Part shown: positions 38,561 through 51,179 of the stretch, in pieces
Layout: each line of letters begins with the position of its first letter
Numbering within the stretch: the first letter of the stretch is position 1
Origin: Taxillus chinensis
Taxonomy: Eukaryota; Streptophyta; Magnoliopsida; Santalales; Loranthaceae
DNA: 64,000 nucleotides
Assembly (NCBI GenBank): GCA_023512835.1
Contig: CM042087.1
Location: forward strand, 47,643,682 to 47,707,681
Direction of reading: 5' to 3'
Made by a program: the position numbers and the translations under genes
Notes under the pieces: model-generated
What the model saw: only the letters and a program-made list of their open reading frames with translations
Databases searched by the model: none
Told to the model about the DNA's origin: nothing

Positions 38561-39054
38561 TTTTATATCGATAATGTATTTCGTGTTCTTAAACCTTTTT
38601 ATTAGCGGAATAATAATAATTTTTCTATTCTTCGAAAAAACCTTTAGGAGCGAATATACACAATATATATATATATATATCAAAATTCTCAGAATGACGA
38701 GAGAATTAAGAGTATTAGGTTCGTGACCTGCTCCGAGATGTGATTTTGAATGTTAGATGCTAGTTTATCACCATTAGCTGTCTAAACATAATTTTGACTA
38801 TAATTTCTTCGTTTGACCTCGATTTTGAGTGTGGTCAAAGACGTTGATCCTCAAATTTGATTCTCTATCACTTGGGACTGGATTTTTGGTGTTTAAAAGC
38901 CTTTTTAAAGAAGTCATTGAAATACACCATTTGAATTAATAGTCACGTCTCTTTGTTTATTTGTATAAAGTGATTAACAAATAGAAAAGAAGTTTAAAGC
39001 AGAAAATGAATATGTATGTCCAATCCGGACAAAATGAGGTCCAACAATTCATAT

Positions 39055-39619
39055 TGGTAGTTTAGAGTACTACACTAGTATATGCATACACTTAGTATGT
39101 AGTTCTAGGTTTTAGTTGGTTTGTAGGGTTGTGTGGAGTTGTAGGTCACCTACTGAGTATTCATACTCACCCTATATTATTTACTATTTTTCAGGAATTG
39201 ACAAACTAGTTTGTTAATACCATAGGAGCAGTTTATTAGTCTTTTCCTTATTTGATTTAACTCCTTGAATTATGAATTTGTACTGACATATATTCTTTCA
39301 TGTTGATTTATTTGAATTTTAGAGTGGAGTTTATGAAAGTTGTAATAGATTATTGTATAATATATATTGAACAATTATCATATATGATATTTAATTTCTT
39401 TTGGTACAATAGTATCAATTGGTGTATGACATGAATGTTTGCATTAGTTGGCATGACATTTGAAATATACAAGAATATCTTTATATGATTATACATACGA
39501 CAACTTAAAACAACACCCATGGTATAGTCTTTTTAAGTACTAATTCTTTGACATTTCAGATGCATGCATAAGGAAGTTACTTTCTTAGTTTCAGGCTTCT
39601 GGAATCGGGGATGTGACAA
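39055..39619 (+). repeat. repeat end, copy 2
   Basis: Diverged direct copy of 31683-32198: ACTACACTAG, ATGCATACAC, GTAGGTCACCTACTGAGTATT, ACTCACCCTATATTATT, TTTTTCAGG, and a terminal TCTGGAATCGGGGATGTGACA. It has the same orientation as copy 1, about 7.4 kb away. Confidence 0.65.
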
Positions 39620-40184
39620 ACAAGACTTTAGAGAAGGGTGATGAATGTTTGTTGATGACTATACTTTTTTTGGCAAGAGAAAAAGTTATAGATAACGATT
39701 ATGGTTTGATCTCGATGGGATTTGGCTAGTGATGGAGATAGTGTGGTTGGATGTAGGTTTCTTTCGCAAGATATAGAGGGAAAAAGGGTATAATGTGGGC
39801 GAAAAGATACATTAATAGTCATTAGTGGTAATAAAGGGTGATAATGTTTGCGAATTGTGTAATTCTTTTTTGTATGTGAATTTGGTTTCTAATGACGATT
39901 TGGTGGGATTTTAAATAGCTATAATATGTGGAAGAGGAAGAAAAAAGAATATAAGAATATTATTTTAATATAAAAGAGAAATTATAGAAAATGAGGTGTA
40001 ATTTTTTTTAAAATAAATAAATTTTAGTATAAAATTTTAGGGAGTATCATTTTTAATTAAAATTTAAAAACAAATATAGAAAATCTAATGTGAATGTTCT
40101 TATGTATTTGAATGGAAAATATGTGTGTGTGTATGTGCGAATGTTGAATGTTCTTATATATATATTCCTCTTATCTTAATAATA
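39620..40184. other. intergenic DNA without recognised content
   Basis: AT-rich. The short minus-strand frame at 39628-39822 has no recognisable motif. Confidence 0.4.
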
Positions 40185-41425
40185 TGATATGATTAATTTT
40201 AGGGAGAAGGGAAGAGAAGAGAATATAACAAAGGAAGGAAGAATATTTTAAGTTAATTTTCCATCATGCATGCCTTTATTGCTTGAATGTGTTGCCTAAA
40301 TAGGCTACAACAATCGTAGGAAGATATAACAACAAGAAAATAGCAGAAGATAAATACAATTTGTTATGATAGACATCTAATACTTATTCAAACATTCAAA
40401 ACGCATTATACTTACCCAAAAAACTAATCATAATTAAATTCATAAAGATAATCATGCACATATGTTGATCCTCCAAAACATTCTTGTCCCCAAGGATAGA
40501 ATCACCCTACATATGTTGATCCTTCATAGCAGAGTGGTGTTGCGGAGTAGAACGGGTGGAGGTGCAGCTGGAGGCCGATCCTTAGTCACGTAAATCAGCA
40601 CTGGCAAAGGTATATGCGCCCTAGCACTGCAGCGATGGTACATGACAATAAGGTCAATTAGGTTGTCGGAGCAGATGACCGAGGCTGGGTGCTGGCGGTC
40701 GGATGTGACAACATTTTTTTGGGTAGTTACAGTGATGGTTGGGATGTTAGAATGAGCCTGGTAGTGTGCGTCTTAGGAGATGACACCAATGGTGAGAGAG
40801 AGTACGACATACGCGCTCCTTCAACTATCACAGATAAAGGAACACATATTGGCATTCTGGTGATCGAGAATGGAAAGCAATAAAATGGTCATTAGAGGCT
40901 TTGGCGGGGTGACTACCGGTTGTGCGGAATTCATATATAGCTTTGGTAAATGATCAACGATTGGGAAACGAGGTTCATGATTGGCAATGGTATAAGAATT
41001 ATGAGTTTTTTCTAGAGGCACAATGATTAATATTCAACTATAGTTCGGTGAGTATGACCTGTAAGGTAATATCAATTTGGTTGATTTTGGACTCGTGACA
41101 GACCAATATTTCATAAAACTTCGTTATGAAATTCGCCATCTGTTCCTATGGAATCGGCTTTGATACCAAATGATATGATTAATTTTAGGGAGGAGGAAAG
41201 AGAAGAGAATATAATAAATTAAAGGAAGGAAGAATATTTTGAATTAATTTTCCATCATGCATGCCTTTATTGCTTGAATGCGTTGACTAAATAGGTTATA
41301 ATAATCGCAAAAGATATAATAGCAAGAAAATAGCAGGAGATAAATATAATTTATTATAATAGACATTTATTAATACTTATTTAAACATTCAAAATATATT
41401 ATTCCTACCCATAAAACTAATTATA
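40185..41425 (-). mobile_element. TRIM-like miniature LTR retrotransposon
   Basis: Two direct repeats of about 250 bp (40185-40433 and 41171-about 41425) share long identical runs, such as TGATATGATTAATTTTAGGG and CCATCATGCATGCCTTTATT. Between them are about 740 bp without coding capacity. Just left of the right repeat, 41157-41168 reads on the minus strand TGGTATCAAAGC, one base from the initiator Met-tRNA primer-binding site, two bases from the repeat edge. So the right repeat is the 5' LTR on the minus strand. The minus-strand LTR ends in CA. I could not find a convincing 5-bp target duplication. Confidence 0.75.
41157..41168 (-). other. primer-binding site of the TRIM-like element
   Basis: Minus strand TGGTATCAAAGC matches the iMet primer-binding site TGGTATCAGAGC at 11 of 12 bases and sits two bases inside the element from the 5' LTR. 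Confidence 0.7.
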
Positions 41426-41429
41426 ACTA

Positions 41430-42769
41430 CCTAATACCTAATTATTTTCTTCCTACTCTTCCTGTAAATCATTGTAAGTTTATATAAGCGTTTGTCATCA
41501 AAATAAATAAGACATAAGAAAAATTAACTCAAATATCCTCCACTATCTGCCCTCTCCCTCAGTCCTCTTCTCTTCTTCTTTCCTTCTCAAATTATTCCTA
41601 TCATAATATGAATCAAGTTTTTTTATAAAACATGAGACGATAAATTTTGGTGGAGAACACAAAGACTTTAGATGTTAATAACAATGAGTGTCATGGATAA
41701 GGGGTGGAGGAGATTACCAAGTCCAAGTTCGAAAATTATTATTTAAAATAAAATTAATCGGATTTAAATGATTCCGGTGGTTATAATGAATTTTACCCTC
41801 AGCCAATATTGAAGTTAAAACCAAAAGTTCGGTTACATTGAGTTGTAGACGACAAGAGACGTGTAGAGTCAATAATCTCAGCTCCTTAGTCGTAATCGTA
41901 AACGCAAAGAAAGGGCGGTGCTTCTCATTGAATCACCCGCTTTGATCGAGTCTTAGCTCCTCTAGGCCTGCTTGTTTTTCTTGTCCCCGTGTAAGCTCTC
42001 TGCTTCTCCTTCTCCTTCTCCTTCTCCTTCTTCGTTCATTGCTCGATTTCATTGTTGTTGTTTTATTATCCAATTCCATATGCGAAGCCCTTCGCTTTGT
42101 TCAATATTGATTTCTCATGAGGCATTGATTTATTTATTTATTTTTAATAATGCTTTTTCACACTGATCCTGGGTTTTCAATTTAAGAGTGGAATATGTTC
42201 TTATCAATTCAATCTTTAGAGCTAATTGGTTTAACTTCTATCGATTTTTGTTGATGGCATATCAAGTTGATTTCAGGCCTGGTACTATTACTGTCTCTCT
42301 TTTCCCCTCAATTCCATGATTTCAAGTCTTTTAACTCACAATTTTTATTTTTATTTTTTGTAATTTTGTGGGGTTGCACAATTTTTTTTGGATTTTCAAT
42401 GTTCAAATTATGGTATATTTATTTGAGTTTTCCCTTCGATGAAAATGCTATGATGGGTCAATTTGGCTCATGTAATCGCTGAGTAAATTGTTATAGTTGT
42501 AGGTGCTGCGCAGTTAGTTTCAAATGCCAAGGTCTAAATATACTTGTACTTTGGTCATCATTTGTTTGTTTATTCACCCCAACCCCCCCTCGTTGTCAGG
42601 GACAAGCTAAAGGGAAAATAAATCCCTTTGAGCAATTTAATTGGAAGTAGTTAAATGTTTCATTGTCTTTGTCTATTATTAAGTTTCTTTGTTGAATTGT
42701 GAAGCAGATTTGTGGGGAGTGACAGCAGAACTAAGGACTGCAACTTTTGAAAATTCAGTTGTGGCACAC
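41430..42769 (+). promoter_or_regulatory. promoter and 5' leader region of the L18ae-like gene
   Basis: The DNA changes from AT-rich repeats to gene-like composition around 41880, with a pyrimidine-rich leader (a CTTCTCCTTCTCCTTC run at about 42003-42030). A 5' UTR exon probably ends near there and a 5' UTR intron ends at the AG before 42708, where GAAGCAG precedes the exon carrying the proposed start codon. The exact transcription start is not visible. Confidence 0.45.
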
Positions 42770-44831
42770 ATGGATCAGAGTACTCAATTTTTTTTATATA
42801 TATTTTATTTATCCGATGTTTGTTGATTACTAATTCCTTAATCTCAGTCTTGCAGTTGTATTGTCCTCTTTTAAGACAACTAGTATAGTCCTGATAATGT
42901 TTTAGATCCTTCTCTATTGGTTTTCTAGTGCTTTTCCAACTGTTGCAATCTTCACTGATGTTATAAACTATCTAGAATATTTTTTTCTACATTGCTTATT
43001 CTTTTCTTATTGTAGACATTGAGTTTTATTGTAAACATGCACTCTTGTTATTCTTCCAAACACGTAGTATAATAAGATTGATTAGATCCTATGGTTGATA
43101 AAGGTTGAGGCCTAAGTTTATAATCTGTGAATTCAACCACATTGCGTATACAAAGGAAAGGAAATATTCCACTACTTTTCTATAATAACAATGGGGGAAT
43201 GAATTGAAACATATGATTAGGCCTATCAACAGGTTGGGTTTGGGCCAGAACTGGCCTAATCGGACTCAGACAGTCAGACTGCTATGGATCATTGGGCATT
43301 TGGTTCGAACCTGGTATTATTTGGTTATGCAAATAAATATATATTTATTTAGAAAATAAATAAATTTTCTATAAAAACACTCAAATAATTAAATTTTAAT
43401 TATAAAAATATATTATAATCAGGTTTTGGGTAATTATCGTGTCAATATTAGCCGTACCAGATCTGGATAAACTGACAGAGTCCGGGTCAGGTCCCGGCCT
43501 AGACTCAGCCTGTTGACAGCCCCACCTATGATAGAAGAAATCTACATGCCCAATATCTTTATATTTTGGGTTTACAAAATAGACCAACAGATGCCTCCAT
43601 ATTGCAGTGCTCTTTCATCTGGAATGCTTCTGTAGTGATAGTAAGTAGCAAGAGTGTTGCGAGCCTTGAGATCATACCTGGAGAATACCTATGTGCTTCC
43701 TGCCCTGACATGCAACTTCAAGCGAAAGGGAAATAAGCAATCGTAAAAATAATAAAAACATTTTAGGCTTCACTATCATTAAATAACTACTATTTCATGG
43801 AACTTCTTGGTATCACAGATGCTACTGTCGGGGAAGCAGAGGGCTTGAGAAACGATGTTGAATTGGTGCAATCCGTATCTGATAAGCATCCTGATCTTTT
43901 GAGGCCAACCGCTCGTCATTCATTATTCAAAGGTAGGGCTCTAGTTTAGTCCTAGTAATGGAGAACTGAATGGGGGGTTCTTATAACTTTTATTTGTCAA
44001 ACCAAGCATATGGTACATGGTAATGCACCTCACCATCGTAATTACTAATATGAGGTTCAGTGAACAGTTAATTTGATTATTTTTCAGTTCATCCATGCTC
44101 AGTAATTACTATATGTTGATCAAACTGTCTTCTTTTCCCTCTCCTTGGATATTTTTGCTATAAGCTTCAGGGTTTCTTGGTGGCAATTATTCTATGAAAT
44201 TGAATTTTTATAAACGCACCTTTGTTTTCCGTTGGGTGAGAAAATTTGTTAAAAAGGTTTTTTTCCTTGCAAATAAATGTCTGGCAAGTAAAAAGTACAT
44301 TTTTGCTGATGACAGAGCAAACAGAGCATGGAAAAGGCAAGTATACTCTTATTAGAGATGTGGAGGACACTCAACTGGGGTTATATGATAAGCCCCTTCC
44401 ATGCTTTGGCTGTGGGATCGGATGGTTTTCGTGAGTATTTGTCTTTCTTTCATTTTTCTGGTATAATATTTTATTATTGATATCTCCTGACCCACTTTTA
44501 CTCTCTTGTTTCCCAGTTTTCTTTTAGGGTTTGCATTCCCCTTGATGTGGTACTATGCCATGATTCTCTATTTTGGGAATTACTACCGGAAGGACCCTCG
44601 AGAACGTGCAGGACTTGCTGCTTCTGCAATTGCTGTTAGTAGTCACCAGTCTCACTCTTGGTTTGGAAATATTGTTTATTTGCCACTAAAAAAATAACTT
44701 CTTTTTGTGTTTCAAATATCTTTCTTTTTTTTTTTGTTTGCCTTCTAATTTGATTTTGCTTTCTTTTCCAGGCGATGGCATGCTCCCTTGTCTTGTTAGT
44801 TATGTTTTTTGTTCGTCTATTAAAACCCTGA
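42770..44831 (+). CDS. 60S ribosomal protein L18a-like (L18ae family) small membrane protein
   Basis: Five coding exons: 42770-42779, 43819-43932, 44316-44430, 44517-44634, 44772-44831, all GT-AG, giving 138 residues. The product is a member of the plant family annotated ribosomal protein L18ae, which is not a true ribosomal protein. Residues 69-79 read LPCFGCGIGWF, then a hydrophobic segment (FLLGFAFPLMWYYAMILYFG), YYRKDPRERAGLAASAIA, and a second hydrophobic segment (ACSLVLLVMFFVRLL). The two membrane segments and the CxxCGxGWF hallmark are what I rely on. The N-terminal exon of only ten coding bases (MDQ plus a split codon) is the least certain part; downstream exons are secure. Intron 1 contains a hAT MITE. 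Confidence 0.82.
43218..43524. mobile_element. hAT-type MITE, 307 bp, in intron 1 of the L18ae-like gene
   Basis: The left end TAGGCCTATCAACAGG and the reverse complement of the right end, TGGGGCTGTCAACAGG, match at 13 of 16 bases. The element is flanked by CATATGAT (43210-43217) and CCTATGAT (43525-43532), an 8-bp target duplication with one mismatch. The interior is AT-rich and noncoding. It belongs to a different family from the 36367 and 51251 elements. Confidence 0.82.
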
Positions 44832-45817
44832 ATACTGTAATTGAATGTCTGTGCCTATTTGTGGGGCCACGCCCAAAAAGGGTACTGAACTATGGAGTGC
44901 ATATATTATATTTAAATTCATTTTGTAATCTTGGGGCTCAATCGAATGAAAAGTGCCAAATGAATGTTCTTTATAGCCTTACAGATGTAAGCTTATTGTC
45001 TAAAGAATAACAAAGGCAAGTTCACCGCCGCTAGCTGCCTGGCCTTCTTATAGACCTTTATGTAAGAAATTGCTTATATACTAAAATTATATACATCATT
45101 TTTCCTGCTGCTACAGAATCTATTCAACTGATAAGGCTATAATGCCTTAACACCATTTCATTTGCAGAACATTTTCTTTCTACTCACATTGGTCTATTTG
45201 GTGGCCTATCTTGGCGGCCTATTTATTGGTGGCCTCAAGGACACTAACTAAATAACCAGAGACCTACAAGGATACTACATTAACACGGTTAAGAAAAAAA
45301 CACTCCTCGCCCTAGAGAAGGCCTAAGTTCAAGGATTTCATATTAGCCCGATAACGAGCCGCAAAAATAGTAGATTCATCATGCAAAATTTAGAACTTCC
45401 TGAAACTGATCCGAGGCGTGAACATGCTGCTCCAGGAGTACACTACCAAATACATAAGCTACTTTTTTTTGGTTAGCGTCCACATATCACTTGTCCATTC
45501 AGTCAGTGACTGCATGCTACCAGTATATCCGTTAATGCATGCCAACTGATATAAGGACTCCATTTCCTGATATCAAGATTCAGTTTTGCTACCACTCTCC
45601 CCGAATGACATTCCAACAAGACTTCTGTTCTTAAGAATACAAAATTGATTACATCGCTTTTCTTCTGAAAATTTTTCTTGCCTAAGAAAAGACAGAAGAA
45701 ATCCTAGACATACATTAAAAAAAATCTTCAAATCTACAAAGGTCCAAAATTAACCGAGTCATCACAACCATCGGCAGCTACTGCCTACTGACTTTTTCAG
45801 TTTTTTTTTAAACTCAC
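44832..45817. other. space between convergent L18ae-like and LYAR genes
   Basis: 986 bp between the two stop codons, to be shared by both 3' UTRs. Open frames seen here have no motifs. Confidence 0.6.
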
Positions 45818-48800
45818 TCAATCTTTAGCCACCAGATGCACACAGTTGTCATTGACCATAAATCTGGAAGTCGAATGAATCTGAGCCCCATGGGAAATAA
45901 AAAGGTGTTAGTGAGCAACTCAAAATTCATGCAAGAAGCTGTAATCAATTAATTCAACCAGCAGCTTACCTTGTGTTCTAGCACTTCAACGAGTTTATTA
46001 TCATGCTCGTTCACACCGTATTCTTGGAGTGCTTTCAGAACAATTTTTTTTAGTTTCTTAATTTTCAAAACTCCTTTTGGATTCTGTGACAAATAGAATG
46101 CAACACACATCATATTTATACATAGAGGAATCGATTCTAATTTGCTAGCAATAAGGACAAAAGAGCACTATCTTCCCATCCTGAAAGGTCAAGAAGCTCA
46201 ATGTCTATCTGATAAATGAGCATTTAAAAATTGAATAACAAGGAGAGGTGTCAAGAAGTGCATACAGAGTTCAGGATTGAAGTAATTAACTTTTTCCACT
46301 TTATCTTCTTGCCAAATTCCCCTTTGCCTGGACTCTGTTTTGCCAGTTTGCCAACTTTTGGTACATGGCACTCTCCTTCCTTGGCTTCTTCTCTTTCAAT
46401 GTGAACCACTTCTCTGCCACCAAACTCACCTGAATTGTCCTCACCAGCAGCCTTCTTCCTCGCAACATTACTTTCTGATGCATCAAGTTTTCTCTTTTTC
46501 TTTGTTGATCGGCCTAAATTTTCCGCTTCAGAACCATTTGGGACAGCATCAGCTTTAAGTGGATCCTTTAGTTTATCTTCACTCTTCGGAGCATTTTCAT
46601 TTGTAATATCATTATCTGGAGCAATTGCTTCATTTGTCTTAGGCTTTTCATTGGCAGCATGAAAAGCCCGGGCCTTTGCCCTGTGTTTCTTTCCATCAGC
46701 ATGTAGTAGCAGCGCTTGCTTACTAGTAGCCTTGCTATTGCAAAGACTGGAGCATAGAGAATGACAATCTCAGATACAAATCGCAAGGCAGAAACTAATT
46801 GAGTAAGAACATCCATGAAAAAGCCAAAATCCCACACAATGTTCTGATAGTTGAGAGGCAAGACCATATACTTGCACAAGAATTGTTTTTTCTTCATCCT
46901 TGATGAAAAAAATCGATGCCTAAAAATCACTGCCTCAAAATTCAAATCGTTCAGTAATGTATGCCTGAGGCCTTTATCATGGCAAATTCATATATATAAT
47001 ATTTCATTTACTAAATGACTGTTGCTCTCAATTCTGGTAAAACTAATTTGCGGGCTGCACTTTTTTAATTCTTGGATGTAAATTGTAAACTTCTAAATCA
47101 GAAGAAATTTATTTATTTAAAACTACATAAAAAGAAAAAAGTTCATGTTTGGCGTCTTACATTTGTATTTCCAGGAACTATCATATCTTTACAAACTAAT
47201 GCTTATTTGTATAGCTAATTTTTACAAATATTCAACTGTATTTTCTTTAGCACACTAAAACATGCTTTTGTATAGTTAAAATACACAAACAATTCAACTA
47301 AGTTTCTTCAGCACTAAAAACCATATGACCTATTTCCAATAGTTAGTCCTTAATTCTTAATTTATACTCTTGTTGCATACTGTATTTAATTTAATTTTTT
47401 AAAATCCTGTGAAGCTTAACAAAAGAAATAAATCAAGTAGTCTATAAGCATATCAAGCCATATTGATAACTACATGAGAAAACAAGCAAATTAAATTGTA
47501 TGAAAATGTAAGATAAATGCATTTCAGCGTACCTACAAAACCAAGGAGGACGTTCAGTTAACCCCACATTTATATCAACCTCTGCTTTTTGCTTTTGCTT
47601 GGCATTGTTCTTGGGTTTGGTTGTTGTAACATCTTTGCCTTGGCCCTTAGGACCATATTTTTCCTGCGTAAAACAAAATATTTTAATTAACTGATCTACC
47701 AGACATTAATTTTTCCGAAGCATATGTTAGGCTGCAATGCAATATAGGGAGAATCTTGCAAGATACAGATAACAAAATGCATTGTTATGTGTCAAAATGA
47801 TTCCATTTTTCTCCCAAAATGTATTATCTCCCAGCTTTGGCTTCAGCTACCACACAATCATGATCATTACCCAGTGAAAGTTGGGTAAGGAAGTCTGCAT
47901 TTCTTGGAGAATAAAAATTATTGACTAAAGTGAAAATCATGATCTATAAAAAGAAAATAGAAATAGATGATATACTGATGCTTGTATGGGTCTTGTCTCG
48001 GGAGATTGCAAGACATATTAGGTGTAGGTGATTAATCTCTCTCTCTCTATATAAGAGTTTAATAAATGATATGTATGCTATAACTGTAATCAATGTTAAA
48101 ATTGATGGTGGATTAACGGATGAGTTTCCGATTACAATAAAGGTGCATCAAGGATGAGCCTTGAGTTATTTTCTCTTTATAATAATAACAGACGAGATAA
48201 TAAAAATATTCATAAGAATATACTGCAGTATATAGAGTTGAGTTATTATTGTTTGCTGATAATATTATTTTGATCGACGAAACCAAATGAATTAACAAAA
48301 AAATTAGAGTTGTGATAACAAGCTGTTGAGGTTCGGGGCTTTAAATTAAGCAGATTGAAGACTAAATATATAAAGTATAAGTTTAAGAAACAAAGAAATG
48401 ACGAGAAAGTGTTACCATACTTGATTAGACTTGATAAGCAATAGATACCGGCTACAGAATGTTTTAAATACTTAAGGTCAATAATTCATAAAAGCGGAGA
48501 GCTTGATAAGATTAAAAATTTAAGTGGTTTAAGTAGAAAAGTATGACGAGAGTTTTGCATGACCAAAATATACTACTACATTTAAAAAGAAAGTTTTATA
48601 GGACAATTGTTAGACTTTGTTTGTCATATAAAATGGAGTATTGGACTAACAATAAATAATATACATAGAAGCTCAGTGTCATTGAGATGTGAAAGTTAAG
48701 ATGAATGTGTGATAATACTAGGATGAATAAAATTCAAAATGAGAATATTCATCAGATCGTTAGAGTAGCTTTGATTGTAGATAAGATGAGAGAGAATCAC

Positions 48801-50200
48801 TTATAAAAATTTGATCATTTAAGATGTAGGCCAATGAATACACATGTAAGAAGGATGGAAAAGATAGACATCAAATAAGGTAAAAATTGATAGAGTGACA
48901 AAAAAGACTCGAATAGAAGTGATAACAAAAGATTTAAAATTGTTAAATTAAATATGAAAGAAAGAATATAGATTGATAGGAATATTTGAAAGACAATATA
49001 CCATATTTTGAATCAAATATAAGCTTTCTGTTTGTTTTGATTCATATAGCTGATCCCATTTTATTGGAATTAAAGCTTATTGATTTGGTTTGGTATAAGT
49101 AAAAGGCGATGTGCTGGAACTCCAATCACAAGTTAGTCACATATTTAAAATTTTTAAATAATAATAATAAGATATTATATTACATGATGCAATTCCAATC
49201 CCAAGTATGAATTGTGAATGAGCTACATATTTTAAATTTTAAATAATAAATAATAAATAATAAAATATCATTTTTTTTGATAGGTTATAAATAATAAATA
49301 ATAAAATATCATAAAATTTACTATTTCCACAATGTCTCTCTCTCAACATGAGTTGATCCGTACGAACTCCACAAAGAAGATCTCCCAAGAAACGGCTCAA
49401 TTCTAGGGGAACCCTGGACGCTTGATCTTTTAAGCAGGCGTTTGGGCTTTGGCTGCTTGGATTAAATAATCAATAACAGGCTGTTTTTCAGTCCCCGGTG
49501 ACAACATTCAGAATATCATCCCCATTGTCAGCATTGAAATTTGGGTACTTATCCATACCAAAGAGAAAAGATCCGCAGCCCTTCCAAAACCGTTTGGCTC
49601 ACAATTCACCAAACAACACGCAACATTCCTAAATTCTTAGCTTTGCCGCGAATGCTTCAGTCCGTATCACACCCACAAACCAGACGTTCAACAGAGCAAT
49701 TGGATAAAGTAGCACCCAAGTTGAAAAAAAACGCTAATGCTACAATCTACAAACTATTTCGGAAGGGAAAAAAAATCGACATTACGGGGCCAGAGGCAAG
49801 TCAAATCGATAATGCAAAGACAAACGTAAAATAAAAAAAATAGAAATGAAAATTAAGGTAAAACGATGAAGAACAAAACATAAGTCTGGGCATGACATGA
49901 GAAACAAGCACAACGTACAGCTTCAGTGACGCACTGAGTGTGGCCTTGAACGCTGTCCTGCCCGAAAACAACTCCGCAGTCAATGCACGACAGCTGAGGG
50001 AATCCAAAACGAACGAGGAATCAAATAAAATTAACCAGACAATCAATCAAACATAGGATGCGATGAAAATCTAGGTTTTTTCTTTTTTGGGTTGTGTGGT
50101 TGGAGTTGAAGACCTTGTATGCGGAGCAAATTCTAAAGTGGTTGGCCAACTTGGGCTTCTTCAGGTTCTCTCCACAGTCCTCGCACTGAAACCACACCAT
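45818..50200 (-). CDS. LYAR: LYAR-type zinc-finger nucleolar protein
   Basis: Six exons: 50200-50114, 49993-49919, 47663-47533, 46746-46266, 46083-45970, 45880-45818, all GT-AG, 316 residues. Zinc-binding pairs: C6-x2-C9 with H21 and C25 ([19 protein letters not shown]), C32-x2-C35 with H47 and C50 ([19 protein letters not shown]), then a C2H2 finger C97-x2-C100-x12-H113-x5-H119 of the RNA-binding U1-like type. A lysine-rich middle with KKKRKL is a nuclear signal. The C-terminus ([11 protein letters not shown], then [17 protein letters not shown]) matches the family end as I know it. Homologues act in rRNA processing and ribosome biogenesis in the nucleolus. Intron 2 (about 2.25 kb) holds a LINE relic on the opposite strand. 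Confidence 0.92.
48060..49100 (+). mobile_element. decayed L1-type LINE (reverse transcriptase C-terminal half)
   Basis: Broken plus-strand pieces follow the order of plant LINE reverse transcriptase: [15 protein letters not shown] then ALSYFLF (48110-48180), a decayed FADDI block near 48250, a phrase resembling [15 protein letters not shown] near 48450-48500, then [18 protein letters not shown] near 48590-48640, and a basic C-terminal region to about 48900. The tail AGCTGATCCCATTTTATTGG near 49045 matches the typical LINE 3' end phrase. Stops and frameshifts are frequent. It lies in LYAR intron 2, antisense to that gene. Confidence 0.8.
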
Positions 50201-51179
50201 CTCAACACGGATACACAAAATGAGGTGAGAACTGTGAAAAGGGAGAGAGATTGGGAACGAGGAACAGCGCCGACGCAGACCGAGAGGTTTTAGTCATCTA
50301 GGTTTATACTATTTTCTCTAATTTATTTATTTTCAAAAAGCGATAAATAATATTTTGTAATTGTTTTTTACTATGTGTTTTTTTCTCTATCTTCATTATA
50401 TTAGAATCATTCAAAAGTAAATATATAAAACAATGGAAACGTATTTTGAGAATAAATAGTTAATTCCAAATATGAAAATTCCCCTGTACAAATCTTATCC
50501 ATAGTAACAGCTATTTACTATGTGTTGTTTTTTTGTCGATTGCATAAGACTATTCACTCGTATTCATGTTGAGTAGATCACGGAGAGCTGGACTCATTAA
50601 ATATTTTTTAAAATTATATATATGCAATAAATATTAAATATGTATGGTTATTAAGTGTTTTTAAATATACATTTTATATAAAAATAATAATAAATTATGA
50701 CTTTTAGTCCATTGGTTCTTCAAATTTGATGAGCTAACGGAGAAAAAGTTATAATTTGTTAAAGTTTTTAGCTAAAAAGTGTATTTCATTTAATATTTAA
50801 GTGATTAATATTTAATTATATATATATATAATTTAGAAAACATTTAGTAAATCCAATGCTAATACTCTAAGATGGGTTCTTGATGTTTTGTTATGCAAAA
50901 ATGGCTATTCATCTTTTTAGGGGGTCCATTGAAAGAAAATTTTAAATTGTTCCCTTTTGGGATTCTATGGTTGTTGAGATATATAAATGCTTGGATTATT
51001 GGCAGAGTCCATTTCTACATGAGATTACTTTGATCAAGGTATATGTTTGTGGAGTTTCCCTTATAGTCTTTTGATATTTTATTGGTCAGTTTCATTGTTT
51101 GCATTACTGATGATATTGAGAAGTTGAGTGTATTATTTATCTTTTCCGTTATTGTGATTATTATTATAATCTAAGTTTT
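50201..51179. other. 5' flank of LYAR and AT-rich intergenic DNA
   Basis: Should contain the LYAR promoter (minus strand); a weak TATA-like TATAAACC lies near 50300-50308. From 50340 to 51179 it is AT-rich. No upstream potassium-transporter exon is recognisable here. Confidence 0.45.
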
